NCBI RefSeq assembly: GCF_000384215.1
Contig: NZ_KB913032.1
Coordinates: 4,791,665-4,855,664 of the forward strand
Origin: Amycolatopsis alba DSM 44262
GTDB taxonomy: Bacteria; Actinomycetota; Actinomycetes; Mycobacteriales; Pseudonocardiaceae
Length of the DNA stretch: 64,000 nucleotides
Direction of reading: 5' to 3'
Below the pieces are notes generated by a model that was not told the origin of the DNA, did not search any database, and worked only from the letters and a program-made list of their open reading frames with translations. The translations under genes and the position numbers were made by a program. Shown one piece after another: positions 7,989-16,723 of the stretch. Numbering within the stretch: the stretch's first letter is position 1; each line of letters opens with the position of its first letter.

Positions 7989-8534
7989 TTAACCGTCCGA
8001 CGCCGCGGGCAGTGCGGCTTCCACCAGTTCGGCGAGATCTTCCGATCCTTTCGGCAGGGAATTCACCGGCCACCACTGAAGATCGTCCGATTCGTCACTT
8101 TGGACCGGTTGTGCGCCCCGTGGTGCGCGCACCACGAAACGCACGTCGAAATGCCGGGTCGGCACGCCGAGCGAGCAGGTGATCGGGTGGACGTCGAGAT
8201 GCACCGGAACCGGATCGATCACCAGGTCCTCGATGCCGGATTCCTCCCGTGCCTCGCGAAGGGCGGCGTCGGCGAGTGTCGCGTCGCCCGGTTCGCAATG
8301 CCCGCCGAGCTGCAACCAGCGGCCGACTCGCGGATGCAAGGTGAGCAGCACGTTCTCCGCGTCGGCGTCGAGAAGGACGGCCGACGCGGTGATGTGCCCG
8401 GCCGCGCATTCGCGGCGGCAGACGTCTTCGCGGGCGGCCAGGAAGCCGAGATAGGCCTGGCGCAAGGATTCCTGAGCGGCGCCCGCCGGTCGCCAACCGG
8501 ACAAAGTGGACACAACGTCGTCGTGCAGGGTCAC
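7989..8534 (-). CDS. Nudix hydrolase
   Basis: A 181-residue Nudix-fold protein. The segment GGHCEPGD followed by REAREESG forms the Nudix helix; the metal-binding REAREES part is intact, while the spacing of the upstream part differs from the textbook motif, as in other members with GGH-EPGD. It should hydrolyse a nucleoside diphosphate derivative. The GTG start overlaps the fbiB stop by 4 bp, so it is translationally coupled as the last gene of the F420 operon. A role in nucleotide or cofactor cleanup is likely; a direct role in F420 metabolism is not proven. Confidence 0.85.
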   Translation of the reverse strand: MTLHDDVVSTLSGWRPAGAAQESLRQAYLGFLAAREDVCRRECAAGHITASAVLLDADAENVLLTLHPRVGRWLQLGGHCEPGDATLADAALREAREESGIEDLVIDPVPVHLDVHPITCSLGVPTRHFDVRFVVRAPRGAQPVQSDESDDLQWWPVNSLPKGSEDLAELVEAALPAASDG

Positions 8535-9868
8535 AGTTCGAGAAGTCCTTCACCGGGTTCGACGGGGCCGCGCGCGGGCGGCAGGGCGGCGGGATGGCCG
8601 ATCGCGACCGCGCCGAGCGGCTCCCAGCGCGCGTCCAGGCCGAGGACCTCGCGCACGAGGTCCGCGGCGAAGATCGTCGACCCGATCCAGCACGAGCCGA
8701 GGTCTTCGGCGGCGAGCGCGACCAGCAGACCCTGCACCGCCGCGCCACCGGCGACGGTGAACATCGTGTGCTCGCAAGCGTTCCGGCGGTCGTCGCGGTA
8801 GGTGTGCGCGCCCTCGGCGACGAGGAACGGCACCACGACTTCTGGCGCGTTGTACAGGATGTCGCCGCGGCTGAGCCGTTTCGCGACCTGCTCGGCGGTG
8901 AAGTCGTCGCCTTCGAGATCGGCCTGCCATGACGCCTTCATCGCGTCGAGAAGCTTGTGGCGCAAGCCTTCCTCGCGCAGCCACACGAACCGGACCGGCT
9001 TCGTGTGATGCGGCGCGGGCGCGGTCAGCGCCGTCCCGACGGCGCGGCGCAGCACCTCGGGATCGACCGGTTCGTCGGTGAACGACCGGATCGAACGCCG
9101 CGCGAGGACGGCCTCCCGGCGGCCCTGCGCGATGGATTCGTTGGTACCGAGCCGGAAAAGGTCCTCTTCGACCGGGCGGATGAGCTTGCGGGCCGTCGAA
9201 CCGTCATCGGTCGGCTGAAGGCCGCGGACCACGGCGACCGGTGTCCCGCCGAGTTTGCCCTTGACCAGATCCGCCGCGGCGGCGAGTTCGTCGGCGATCG
9301 CCACCTCGGTGACCGCGAGTTCGTTGCCCTGGCTGTCGACCTCACCCGCGTACGAATGCAGCACCCGCAGGCCGGACGCGCCGATCGCGGCGTCGGTCTG
9401 CCCGACCCGCCACGCGCGGCCCATGGTGTCGGTGACCACGACGGCGACCTCGACCCCCAGCCGTTCCCGCAGCCCGTTCCGCAGCGCGAGCGCGGAGGCG
9501 TCCGGATCCGATGGCAGCAGCGCGACCTCGCCGGAGGCCACGTTCGAGGCGTCCACCCCGGAAGCGGCCTGCACGATGCCGAGCCGGTTCTCGGTGATCA
9601 CCGTCCGGTTGATCCGCGCGATCACGCGGACGGACTCCTCTTCGACGAGCTTGCGCCGGGCGGCGTCGCGCTCTTCGGGGTCGGTCGGGACCCGGATGAG
9701 CATGCCCTCGGTCTTGGAGACGATCTTGCTCGTGACGACCAGGACGTCGCCCGAGCGCAGCCACGGCGCCGCCGTGACGATCGCGCCGGTCAGGTCGTCG
9801 CCAGGCCGGAACTCAGGGAGGCCGTCGACCGGCAGGATCTCGATCTTCGCGGAAGCGTGATCAGTCAA
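8531..9868 (-). CDS. fbiB: Coenzyme F420:L-glutamate ligase, bifunctional FbiB
   Basis: A 445-residue protein. Residues 1-240 are the CofE ligase domain, which adds glutamates to F420-0 using GTP; residues 255-445 are a nitroreductase-like FMN domain ([16 protein letters not shown]), which in actinobacteria reduces the dehydro-F420 intermediate. Length matches mycobacterial FbiB. The start is taken as TTG at 9868: it overlaps the fbiA stop (TTGACTGA) and has a GGGAG ribosome site at the right spacing, giving an N-terminus of (M)[19 protein letters not shown]. It is coupled to fbiA upstream and Nudix downstream. Confidence 0.93.
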   Translation of the reverse strand: MTDHASAKIEILPVDGLPEFRPGDDLTGAIVTAAPWLRSGDVLVVTSKIVSKTEGMLIRVPTDPEERDAARRKLVEEESVRVIARINRTVITENRLGIVQAASGVDASNVASGEVALLPSDPDASALALRNGLRERLGVEVAVVVTDTMGRAWRVGQTDAAIGASGLRVLHSYAGEVDSQGNELAVTEVAIADELAAAADLVKGKLGGTPVAVVRGLQPTDDGSTARKLIRPVEEDLFRLGTNESIAQGRREAVLARRSIRSFTDEPVDPEVLRRAVGTALTAPAPHHTKPVRFVWLREEGLRHKLLDAMKASWQADLEGDDFTAEQVAKRLSRGDILYNAPEVVVPFLVAEGAHTYRDDRRNACEHTMFTVAGGAAVQGLLVALAAEDLGSCWIGSTIFAADLVREVLGLDARWEPLGAVAIGHPAALPPARGPVEPGEGLLEL

Positions 9869-10859
9869 CGGAAACTCCCACGAGATCGAAAGCGGCGCGC
9901 ACCATCGCCTCGGTCGCGTCCACATCGGACATCAGCAAGGGGACGTCGCGGACGGCGACACCCGGTACGTCGACGGTTTCGCCCTCGGCGACCAGCCAGC
10001 CGTCGAGCACGCCTTCCGGGGAGTCCTTGCGGGAGCCGTAATGCCGTCCGACGGCCTCGGCCGAGGTCTCCACGCCGATCGCGCTCAGGCACGCGTCGGC
10101 CATCCCGCGCAGCGCCTTCCCGCCGATGATCGGCGAGACACCGACGACCTTGGCACGCGTCTTCCGCAGCGCGTCACGGATTCCGGGGACACCGAGGGTC
10201 GTACCCACCGAGACCACCGGATTCGACGGCGCGAACAGCACGATGTCGGCGCCCGCGATCGCGTCGAGCACGCCCGGCGCCGGTTTGGCCTCGTCGGCGC
10301 CGACGGCGATGATCGAATGCGCCTTCGGCTCGGCGCGGTAGCGCACCCACCACTCCTGGAAGTGGATCGCCTTGCGCTGGTCCTGGTCTTCCGGATCGTC
10401 GATCACGACATGCGTCTCGACGCGGTCGTCCGACATCGGCAGCAACCGCACTCCCGGCTGCCAGCGTTCGCACAGCGCTTCGGTGACCTGCGAGAGCGGA
10501 TAACCCGCGCGCAGCATCCGCGAACGGATCAGATGCGTCGCGATGTCCTTGTCGCCCAAGCCGAACCAGGTCGGCTCGGCGCCGTACTCGGCGAGTTCCT
10601 CCTTGACGGTCCAGGTCTCGCCGGAGTGACCCCAGCCGCGCTCCTTGTCGATCCCCCCGCCGAGGGTGTACATGCAGGTGTCCAGGTCCGGGCAGATGCG
10701 CAGACCGTGCATCCACACGTCGTCCCCGGTGTTCACCAGCGCGGTCACCTCATGCGGCGATTCCGGCGAGGAACCGGTCGCGGGCAGACCCAGTGCTTGC
10801 TTGACCCCCAGCAGGAAGCGGGCCCCGCCCACTCCGCCGACCAAAATGACGACCTTCAC
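9861..10859 (-). CDS. fbiA: Phosphoenolpyruvyl/2-phospholactate transferase FbiA (CofD)
   Basis: A 332-residue CofD-family enzyme that transfers the activated phosphoenolpyruvyl (or lactyl) phosphate group to the deazaflavin Fo, forming (dehydro-)F420-0. Family hallmarks are the N-terminal [17 protein letters not shown], the [19 protein letters not shown] block and [11 protein letters not shown]. The GTG at 10859 overlaps the stop of the upstream GNAT gene by 4 bp. With fbiB it makes the two terminal steps of F420 synthesis; fbiC and fbiD are not in the window. Confidence 0.94.
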   Translation of the reverse strand: MKVVILVGGVGGARFLLGVKQALGLPATGSSPESPHEVTALVNTGDDVWMHGLRICPDLDTCMYTLGGGIDKERGWGHSGETWTVKEELAEYGAEPTWFGLGDKDIATHLIRSRMLRAGYPLSQVTEALCERWQPGVRLLPMSDDRVETHVVIDDPEDQDQRKAIHFQEWWVRYRAEPKAHSIIAVGADEAKPAPGVLDAIAGADIVLFAPSNPVVSVGTTLGVPGIRDALRKTRAKVVGVSPIIGGKALRGMADACLSAIGVETSAEAVGRHYGSRKDSPEGVLDGWLVAEGETVDVPGVAVRDVPLLMSDVDATEAMVRAAFDLVGVSVD

Positions 10860-11605
10860 GACGGGCGATCCTCGCACGCGCCGGGGCCGGGGGCCCAGTA
10901 GCGGTACCTGTGGTGCTCCGTACAGCCCAGGTTCTCGTACAGCTTCAGCGCGCCGGAGTTCGCCACCGCGACCTGCAGCACGACCCCGGTGGCGCCCTGA
11001 GCGGCCGCCCAGCCGCCCGCCGCGGTCATCAGCCCGCGTGCCAGCCCCCGCCGCCGGAACTCCGCCCGGACCTCCAGCCTGCCGATGTGCAGCCACTCGC
11101 CGACGATTGCGCCGCGCACCGCCCCGGCCGTGACGCCGTCCAGCTCCACGACGCCGAAACCGACCTTGCCAGTGCCGAGGACATGCCGTGGCGCCTCCGC
11201 CGGCTCCTCGGCACCGGTGGTCATTTCCCACCATCCGGACGTCGGTTCGTCGAGAATCACCGCTCCCGCCGAAGTCCCGCGGGTAAGCGGCCCGGTCAGC
11301 ACCGAAACCTCGTGCGCGGGCCGGTGTTCCACATACTGGACCCAGCCGTGCGCGGCGATCGCGTCTTCGGCAGACGTGTTCTGGATCACCTGAACGACCG
11401 GCGGGATGGCATGATGGTGGGCGAAGTCACAGACCGCCCGCAGGGCGTCTGGCAGCGGTTTTCCGGGGTCACCGATCGCCAGCGCGCTGTTCGCGCGGGC
11501 GGTGAACCCGTCCGCCCAGCGCAGCCTCCAGTCGCCGATCCGGCGCTCCAGCAGGGGCGTCCAGGCCTGGCTACAGGTGAGCTCGAGCAATTCCGCACTG
11601 TTCAC
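10856..11605 (-). CDS. GNAT family N-acetyltransferase
   Basis: A 249-residue protein. The N-terminal part (GDWRLRWADGFTARANSAL) is the conserved opening of a common actinobacterial two-part GNAT family; the C-terminal half holds the acetyl-CoA loop (RRRGLARGLMTAAGGWA) and the ALKLYENLGC motif. It is the first gene of a coupled run with fbiA, fbiB and the Nudix gene, in the same order as in related genomes. The acceptor substrate is unknown. The GTG start has a CAATCT hexamer 4 nt upstream and no ribosome site. Confidence 0.85.
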   Translation of the reverse strand: MNSAELLELTCSQAWTPLLERRIGDWRLRWADGFTARANSALAIGDPGKPLPDALRAVCDFAHHHAIPPVVQVIQNTSAEDAIAAHGWVQYVEHRPAHEVSVLTGPLTRGTSAGAVILDEPTSGWWEMTTGAEEPAEAPRHVLGTGKVGFGVVELDGVTAGAVRGAIVGEWLHIGRLEVRAEFRRRGLARGLMTAAGGWAAAQGATGVVLQVAVANSGALKLYENLGCTEHHRYRYWAPGPGACEDRPS

Positions 11606-11643
11606 GGTTAGATTGTGCCAAGGAAGGCAGTGGAGGGACCCCG

Positions 11644-11838
11644 ATGAGCATCGCGCGCAAGGACGACAGGCACAACGAAGACCTGGTCCGCGAAATCTCT
11701 GACGGCTTCAACCGGGCATTGGGCACGGAAAAGGCCGTCGAAGAGAAGGAAACGGAAGCGGCGAAGCCCGCCGCGCCGAAGTTCGTCATCACTGGGGACA
11801 GCAGGGCCACTCCGCCGCCACGCCGGAAGGACCGCTGA
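11644..11838 (+). CDS. Small charged protein of unknown function
   Basis: A 64-residue hydrophilic protein rich in Lys, Glu and Asp, with a GGAGGGAC ribosome site placed well before the ATG. No membrane segment, signal or known domain is visible. The C-terminal third (ATPPPRRKDR) looks disordered. It lies divergent to the GNAT gene and upstream of fdxA. The start signal and codon use make it a likely real gene. Confidence 0.6.
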   Translation: MSIARKDDRHNEDLVREISDGFNRALGTEKAVEEKETEAAKPAAPKFVITGDSRATPPPRRKDR

Positions 11839-11947
11839 AAGCCCATACCCGGAGTACGGATAAGGGTGGCCTAAGCGGGCCTGTCGCGCCCGTGGGCGCG
11901 TAATGTCCGTTGCAGACTGGTGAAGCAGAGATAAGCAGGAGTACGCA

Positions 11948-12268
11948 GTGACCTACGTGATCGCCGAGCCCTGCGTCGACGTGCTCGACAAGGCGTGTAT
12001 CGACGAGTGCCCCGTGGATTGCATCTACGAGGGTGACCGCATGCTGTACATCCACCCGGACGAATGCGTCGACTGCGGTGCCTGCGAGCCGGTCTGCCCC
12101 GTCGAGGCGATCTACTACGAGGACGACGTCCCCGACGAGTGGAACCCGTACACCAAGGCGAACGTCGACTTCTTCGACGAGCTCGGCTCGCCCGGTGGCG
12201 CCTCCAAGGTCGGCAAGACCAGCCACGACCCCGCCTTCATCAAGGCTCTTCCCCCGCAGGGCGAATGA
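11948..12268 (+). CDS. fdxA: 7Fe ferredoxin FdxA
   Basis: A 106-residue ferredoxin with the 3Fe-4S/4Fe-4S layout: Cys9, Cys17, Cys21 and Cys25 in the first half, and [12 protein letters not shown] (Cys40, 43, 46, 50) in the second. It carries electrons in the cytoplasm, probably to P450s or reductases. The GTG start has an AGCAGGAG site. The stop overlaps the dapC start (ATGA), and the fdxA-dapC pairing is the same as M. tuberculosis Rv1177-Rv1178. Confidence 0.94.
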   Translation: MTYVIAEPCVDVLDKACIDECPVDCIYEGDRMLYIHPDECVDCGACEPVCPVEAIYYEDDVPDEWNPYTKANVDFFDELGSPGGASKVGKTSHDPAFIKALPPQGE

Positions 12269-13356
12269 GCCGGGTCGCTCTTCCTGATTTCCCCTGGGAC
12301 TCCCTCGCCGGAGCCAAGGCGAAAGCCCAGGCACACCCCGGCGGCATCGTCGACCTGTCGATCGGCACGCCGGTGGACCCGGTCCCGGAGAGTATCCGCG
12401 CGGCGCTCGCGTCCGTGTCGGAGATCCCCGGCTACCCGACCACGCACGGGATCCCCGAGCTGAGGGCCGCCGCGATCGAAGCCCTTTCGCGGCGGCACGG
12501 CATCGAAGGCGTTCCCGAAGCGGCCGTGCTGCCGACGATCGGTTCGAAGGAACTGGTCGCCTCATTGCCGCGGCAGCTGGGGTTCGGCCCTGGTGACCTC
12601 GTCGTCATCCCCGAGGTGGCGTACCCGACCTACGAGGTCGGCGTGCTGCTGGCGGGTGCTTCCCTGCTGCGCGCGGACAGCACTTTCGCGCTCGGCCCGC
12701 AGAAGCCGTCGATGCTGTGGCTGAACTCGCCGTCCAATCCGACCGGGCGCGTCCTCGGTGTGGACCACCTGCGCAAGGTCGTCGAGTGGGCGCGGGAACG
12801 CGATGTCGTCGTGGTCTCCGACGAGTGTTACCTGGCGCTGGGCTGGGAAAGCGAGCCCGTGTCGATCCTGCACCCGTCGGTGCACGGCGGCTCCCTCGAC
12901 GGCCTGCTGGCCGTCCACTCGCTGTCGAAGTCAGCGAACCTCGCCAGCTACCGCGCCGGGTTCGTCACCGGTGACCCGAAGCTCGTCGCCGGGCTGCTGG
13001 AGATCCGCAAGCACTCCGGGCTGATCGTGCCGCGGCCGGTGCAGGAGGCCATGGTCGCCGCGCTGAAGGACGACGAAGCCCTTGCCGTGCAACGGGAACG
13101 CTACGCGAGCCGTCGGCTGGTGCTGCGGAAGGCGCTGCTGGACAGCGGTTTCGAGATCTCGCACTCCGAGGCGGGGCTGTATCTCTGGTCGACGCGCGGG
13201 GAGTCCGCGCTCGACACGGTCGACTGGCTGGCCGGCCGCGGCATCCTCGCCGCTCCGGGCACGTTCTACGGGCCGACCGGCGGGAACCACGTCCGGATCG
13301 CCCTGACGGCGACGGACGAGCGGATCGACGCCGCGGTGGAGCGGCTCACCGCCTAG
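12265..13356 (+). CDS. dapC: Succinyldiaminopimelate transaminase DapC
   Basis: A 363-residue fold-type I PLP aminotransferase. Visible are LNSPSNPTG (substrate/PLP Asn), [12 protein letters not shown] (PLP Asp/Tyr) and [15 protein letters not shown], where the Lys of SLSKS forms the Schiff base. It converts N-succinyl-2-amino-6-ketopimelate to N-succinyl-LL-DAP for lysine and cell-wall meso-DAP. The ATG overlaps the fdxA stop by 4 bp. The other succinylase-branch genes, dapD and dapE, lie 3-5 kb away. Confidence 0.92.
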   Translation: MSRVALPDFPWDSLAGAKAKAQAHPGGIVDLSIGTPVDPVPESIRAALASVSEIPGYPTTHGIPELRAAAIEALSRRHGIEGVPEAAVLPTIGSKELVASLPRQLGFGPGDLVVIPEVAYPTYEVGVLLAGASLLRADSTFALGPQKPSMLWLNSPSNPTGRVLGVDHLRKVVEWARERDVVVVSDECYLALGWESEPVSILHPSVHGGSLDGLLAVHSLSKSANLASYRAGFVTGDPKLVAGLLEIRKHSGLIVPRPVQEAMVAALKDDEALAVQRERYASRRLVLRKALLDSGFEISHSEAGLYLWSTRGESALDTVDWLAGRGILAAPGTFYGPTGGNHVRIALTATDERIDAAVERLTA

Positions 13357-13397
13357 GGCGGCCGGGGTGGTCGTGAGCGGCAATCGGGGTTGGCAGC

Positions 13398-13420
13398 GTT
13401 GCGAAAGTGGCTTTCGCAAC
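13398..13420. repeat. GCGAAAGTGGCTTTCGC palindrome (single unit)
   Basis: Ten-bp arms around TGG, core GCGAAAGTGGCTTTCGC flanked by GTT/AAC. It lies at the convergent junction of dapC and the TetR gene. The same unit recurs as inverted pairs at 16618-16672 and 22300-22352. The loop is only 3 nt, so it may act as a DNA element as well as an RNA hairpin. Confidence 0.85.
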
Positions 13421-13440
13421 ATCTGAAGCCATGGGCCCCT

Positions 13441-14049
13441 TCAGTCCACGTCGCGACCGGTGAAACCCCGGTAGATGAACCGCGTCAGCGCGTCGATGGC
13501 CTCCTCTTCGGAGACCGTCGACGGGTCGACCAGCCACGTATGCGCGAAACCGTTGACCAGCTCGGCCATCATCGCGAGCGTGAGCCGTTCCGAGGCCGGG
13601 AGCTCCATCCCCGCCGCGGTGATGTACCCGAGGTGGCCGAGGATGTCGGCCGCCTGATCGGCGCCGAAGCGCGCGTAGGTGCGCGCGAAGTCGTCGCTGA
13701 CCATCGCGGCCTGGCGCAGCGCGAGCATCGTCGCGGCGTTGTCGCGGTGGAAGTTCCAGTACTCGCGGACGTGCCAGCGCACCGCGTCCGGGTCGGTGAA
13801 GTCGGCTTTGTGCTCCGGCAGGGCGGCGTTGACGTCGCTCGCCGCCGCGAGGTCCGCGAGGAGTGCTTCGAGTAGCTCTTCCTTGCCCGCGAAGTGGTTG
13901 TAGAACGATCCCGCCGCGCGTCCGGCCTCGGCCGTGATGTCGGTGATCTTGGTGTTCAGGTACCCCTTCGCCGCGAAAACGCGCTTCGCCGCGTCCTTGA
14001 GCGCGGCCTCGGTCTCCGCCGCCTTCTCCTTGCGGCTCGTCGCCGTCAT
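13441..14049 (-). CDS. TetR family regulator
   Basis: A 202-residue TetR repressor: the N-terminal HTH (residues 12-60, GYLNTKITDITAEAGRAAGS then FYNHFAGKEELLEALL) is clear and the C-terminal ligand domain is of usual length. The ATG at 14049 is preferred because AAGGAGGTG sits 6-7 nt upstream. It is transcribed away from the FAD monooxygenase gene, and the shared 80-bp gap holds repeated ATTCACT half-sites. It probably represses the monooxygenase and itself until a ligand binds. Confidence 0.9.
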   Translation of the reverse strand: MTATSRKEKAAETEAALKDAAKRVFAAKGYLNTKITDITAEAGRAAGSFYNHFAGKEELLEALLADLAAASDVNAALPEHKADFTDPDAVRWHVREYWNFHRDNAATMLALRQAAMVSDDFARTYARFGADQAADILGHLGYITAAGMELPASERLTLAMMAELVNGFAHTWLVDPSTVSEEEAIDALTRFIYRGFTGRDVD

Positions 14050-14086
14050 CGGCACCTCCTTGACACGGAAGGCTAGCAACGATCAT

Positions 14087-14119
14087 AGTGAATACAGATT
14101 CACTGAATCAAAATTCACT
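14087..14119. promoter_or_regulatory. Probable TetR operator, ATTCACT half-sites
   Basis: AGTGAAT (14087-14093) and ATTCACT (14098-14104) form an inverted repeat with a 4-nt spacer, and a third half-site ATTCACT lies at 14113-14119. The region sits between the divergent TetR and monooxygenase starts and is strikingly AT-rich for this genome. It ends just before the GGAGG ribosome site of the monooxygenase. Confidence 0.75.
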
Positions 14120-14129
14120 GGAGGGTGAG

Positions 14130-15533
14130 ATGACCGGGGTTTTGATCGCGGGGGCGGGGCCGACCGGGCTCACGCTGGCCATCGACCTGGCGCGCCGAGG
14201 CGTCGGCGTGCGGATCGTGGAGAAGGCCGAGACGTTCTTCGAGGGCTCGCGCGGCGACGGCCTCCAGCCGCGCACGCTGGAGGTCTTCGAGGACCTCGGC
14301 GTACTGGACGCGGTGCTGGCCGCCGGTCAGCCGCCGGTGCCGATGAAGATCCACCTGGGCGGCGAGGTCGTCGGCGAGCGGATGATGGCCGAGCTCGCCG
14401 AGCCGACGCCGGACGTGCCTTATCCGAACGGCTTCTTCCTCGGTCAGTCGCGGACCGAGGGGATCCTGCGCGACCGGCTCGCCGGCTTCGGCGTCAAGGT
14501 CGAGCTCGGCACTCCGCTGCTCGGCTTCGAGCAGGACGCCGACGGCGTGACGGCCGAGCTGCCGGGCGAGCGGATCCGGGTCGATTACCTCGTCGGCGCG
14601 GACGGCGGGAAGAGCTTCGTGCGCAAGGCGCTCGGGATCGCGTTCGAGGGCACCACCGACGAATCGATCCGCATGCTGCTGGGCGACGTCCAGGCGGAGG
14701 GACTCGATCGCGCGTACGGGCACTGGTTCGCGAAGCCCGAAAACCCCATGTCAGGGATCGGGCTCACACCGTTGCCGGGGGTGCCGCACTTCCAGTTCGG
14801 CGCGCCGCTGGGGGAGGAAGAGGTCGAGGCGTCGCTGGTCACGCTGCAGTCCCGGCTCGACGAGCTGTCCGGCGGCGGGATCCGGCTGCACGATCTCACC
14901 TGGTCGACGGTGTGGCGGCCCAACATCAGGCTCGCCGCGCGGTTCCGGGACGGCCGTGTGTTCCTCGCGGGCGACGCGGCGCACGTCCACCCGCCGACCG
15001 GTGGGCAGGGGCTCAACACCGGCGTCCAGGATGCGTACAACCTGGGGTGGAAGCTCGCCGACGGTTCGCCGGAGCTGCTCGACAGCTACGAGTCCGAGCG
15101 TCGTGGGGTCGCCGCGCGGGTGCTGAAGATCAGCACGGAGATCCTGGAGAAGTACAAAGAGGGCGCGGACGACGCGCACGAGCGCGGCGAGAACACGCGT
15201 CAGCTCGACATCGGCTACCGCGGCGGTCCGCTCGCGCCCGAGACGACCGGCCGGATCCGGCCGGGTGACCGCGCCCCGGACGCGCCGCTGAAGGACGCGA
15301 ACGGCAAATCCGTCCGGCTGTTCGAACTGCTGCGCGGCCCGAAGCCGACGGTGCTGGTGTTCGGTGACGGTCCGGCTCCCGAAGGCGCGCGGCGGATCCT
15401 GCCCGCGGGCAGCGCACTGTCCGAAGTGGACTTCGAGGACGTCGGAGGGCACGCCTTCGCCGCCTACGATGCCGGGAACGGGCGGCAGGTGTCGATCCGC
15501 CCGGACGGCTACATCCGCGGGCTCACCGCCTGA
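14130..15533 (+). CDS. FAD-dependent aromatic monooxygenase
   Basis: A 467-residue class A flavoprotein hydroxylase. GAGPTGLTLAIDLARRG at the N-terminus binds the FAD ADP moiety, VGADGGKSFVRK is the DG motif, and FLAGDAAHVHPPTGGQGLN is the GD motif. A C-terminal thioredoxin-like domain starts near residue 375 (RPGDRAPDAPL), as in PHBH-like hydroxylases and rifampicin monooxygenases. The ATG at 14130 has a GGAGGGTGAG ribosome site, and an upstream GTG would lie inside the operator. It likely inactivates or hydroxylates an aromatic compound sensed by the divergent TetR. Its 3' end overlaps the CHAD gene by 25 bp. Confidence 0.9.
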   Translation: MTGVLIAGAGPTGLTLAIDLARRGVGVRIVEKAETFFEGSRGDGLQPRTLEVFEDLGVLDAVLAAGQPPVPMKIHLGGEVVGERMMAELAEPTPDVPYPNGFFLGQSRTEGILRDRLAGFGVKVELGTPLLGFEQDADGVTAELPGERIRVDYLVGADGGKSFVRKALGIAFEGTTDESIRMLLGDVQAEGLDRAYGHWFAKPENPMSGIGLTPLPGVPHFQFGAPLGEEEVEASLVTLQSRLDELSGGGIRLHDLTWSTVWRPNIRLAARFRDGRVFLAGDAAHVHPPTGGQGLNTGVQDAYNLGWKLADGSPELLDSYESERRGVAARVLKISTEILEKYKEGADDAHERGENTRQLDIGYRGGPLAPETTGRIRPGDRAPDAPLKDANGKSVRLFELLRGPKPTVLVFGDGPAPEGARRILPAGSALSEVDFEDVGGHAFAAYDAGNGRQVSIRPDGYIRGLTA

Positions 15534-16480
15534 GCGGCCGCGTCGACCTCCGCCCAGACGTCGCGCCACACGGCACGGACCTCGGCGCGGCGCAGCAGCT
15601 CCTTCTCCGCGACCCTGCCCGCGATGAAGGCGACCTCGGGGTCGACAGAGGTCACGACGCCACGCATGCGGTCCGCGGCGACGCAGGCGTCCTGATGGTC
15701 CCCGAGGACGGTCTGGAAGTTCTTCGTGGCCTTGATCAGCTGCTGGATCCGTTCCGCCTGCTTCTTCTTCGCGGCGGGCTTGGCCATCTCGGCGGCGTAG
15801 CGGAGTTTCTTGCCGTAGATGCGAAGCGCGTGAAGGTCGTCATCCGGGGGATCGGAGGGAAGCGCCTTCACCGCCTTCGCGAGCTTTCGATGCGGCTTCG
15901 TCAGCCCGGCGACGAGGTCCGCCGAGGTGGGGGCGGCCTCGGACGTGGGCTTTTCGGCGGCGGGCTGCCGGGCCAGGCGGCCGATGTCCTGCAGCATCGA
16001 GGAATACCGGGGGCTGGCGAGCGCGCGGGTGAGCCGCCGCTTCGCGACCCCGCGTTCGGTGACGAACTTCGAGACCAGACTGCGCGCGGCGGGCTGGTCG
16101 CGCACCTCGAACTCGGCGACGACCTCGCGGAGATGCCCGATCAGGACGTCGTAGTCGCGGACGTCGCCGAGGGACTGGCCGAGCCAGCCGAGTTCGGCGC
16201 GGACGGGTTCGGCTTCGGGGCCGACGAGACGGCCCGAGAGTTTGAGGACGCTGCGCATCCGGCGCAGCGCGACCCGCATCTGATGCAGATCCTCGGGGTC
16301 GGCGCCGGATTTGGTGCCGGGCTCGTGCGCGAGGAGCGCACGGATCTCGACGTCGAGCTTGACCCGGACATGGGTGGCCGCCGGATCGTCCGGCCCGGCT
16401 TTCGCGGGGCGGTCGCCGAGCCCGAGCGCGGCCGGAGTGGTCGAAGGGACGTTCTTACGCGGCAGGGTCTCGGCTGTCAC
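15509..16480 (-). CDS. CHAD domain protein
   Basis: A 323-residue protein made largely of a CHAD domain: DLHQMRVALRRMRSVLK near residue 80 and DDLHALRIYGKKLRYAAEM near residue 220 are the two helices with the conserved His and basic residues that bind inorganic polyphosphate in characterised CHAD proteins. No CYTH domain is fused. The GTG at 16480 lies 7 nt after TAGAAT, a leaderless-type start. It likely binds polyphosphate; enzymatic activity is not expected from CHAD alone. Confidence 0.88.
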   Translation of the reverse strand: MTAETLPRKNVPSTTPAALGLGDRPAKAGPDDPAATHVRVKLDVEIRALLAHEPGTKSGADPEDLHQMRVALRRMRSVLKLSGRLVGPEAEPVRAELGWLGQSLGDVRDYDVLIGHLREVVAEFEVRDQPAARSLVSKFVTERGVAKRRLTRALASPRYSSMLQDIGRLARQPAAEKPTSEAAPTSADLVAGLTKPHRKLAKAVKALPSDPPDDDLHALRIYGKKLRYAAEMAKPAAKKKQAERIQQLIKATKNFQTVLGDHQDACVAADRMRGVVTSVDPEVAFIAGRVAEKELLRRAEVRAVWRDVWAEVDAAAQAVSPRM

Positions 16481-16527
16481 AAGATGAATTCTAAGTGAAC
16501 AGGCAAGGTCGTCCAGGCCCTGAGAGA

Positions 16528-16584
16528 AGCAAGGGACCTTTGCTGTCACTCTCCCTCGGAGGGCGACAGCAAAGGTCCCTTGCT
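16528..16584. repeat. AGCAAGGGACCTTTGCT family, 20-bp perfect hairpin
   Basis: Arms 16528-16547 and 16565-16584 are perfect reverse complements; each arm is itself near-palindromic with core AGCAAGGGACCTTTGCT. A TTTTCGC run follows on the plus strand. It lies between the dapD 3' end and the CHAD promoter. Confidence 0.85.
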
Positions 16585-16617
16585 GTCTTTTCGCAGGTCG
16601 GGTGCCCTAGCCGAGAA

Positions 16618-16672
16618 TGTCGCGAAAGCCACTTTCGGGACATCAGACGTCGCGAAAGTGGCTTTCGCGACA
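16618..16672. repeat. Inverted pair of GCGAAAGTGGCTTTCGC units
   Basis: Two 25-bp units, 16618-16642 and 16648-16672, each nearly self-complementary (cores GCGAAAGCCACTTTCG and GCGAAAGTGGCTTTCGC), are arranged head to head with a 5-nt spacer. The same double arrangement occurs at 22300-22352. It lies in the dapD-CHAD intergenic stretch with two other repeats. Confidence 0.85.
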
Positions 16673-16688
16673 CCCGCCAGGCTCGAGT

Positions 16689-16723
16689 GATAGCAAAGGT
16701 CCCCTGCTGTCTTTTCGCAGGTC
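16689..16723. repeat. AGCAAAGGTCCCCTGCT unit with terminator-like tail, at dapD stop
   Basis: A degenerate copy of the AGCAAGGGACC family (16689-16711) is followed by TTTTCGCAGGTC. The 19 bases 16705-16723 repeat exactly at 16581-16599, so the tail is part of the repeated unit. Its end touches the stop codon of dapD (16722-16724). Confidence 0.75.
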
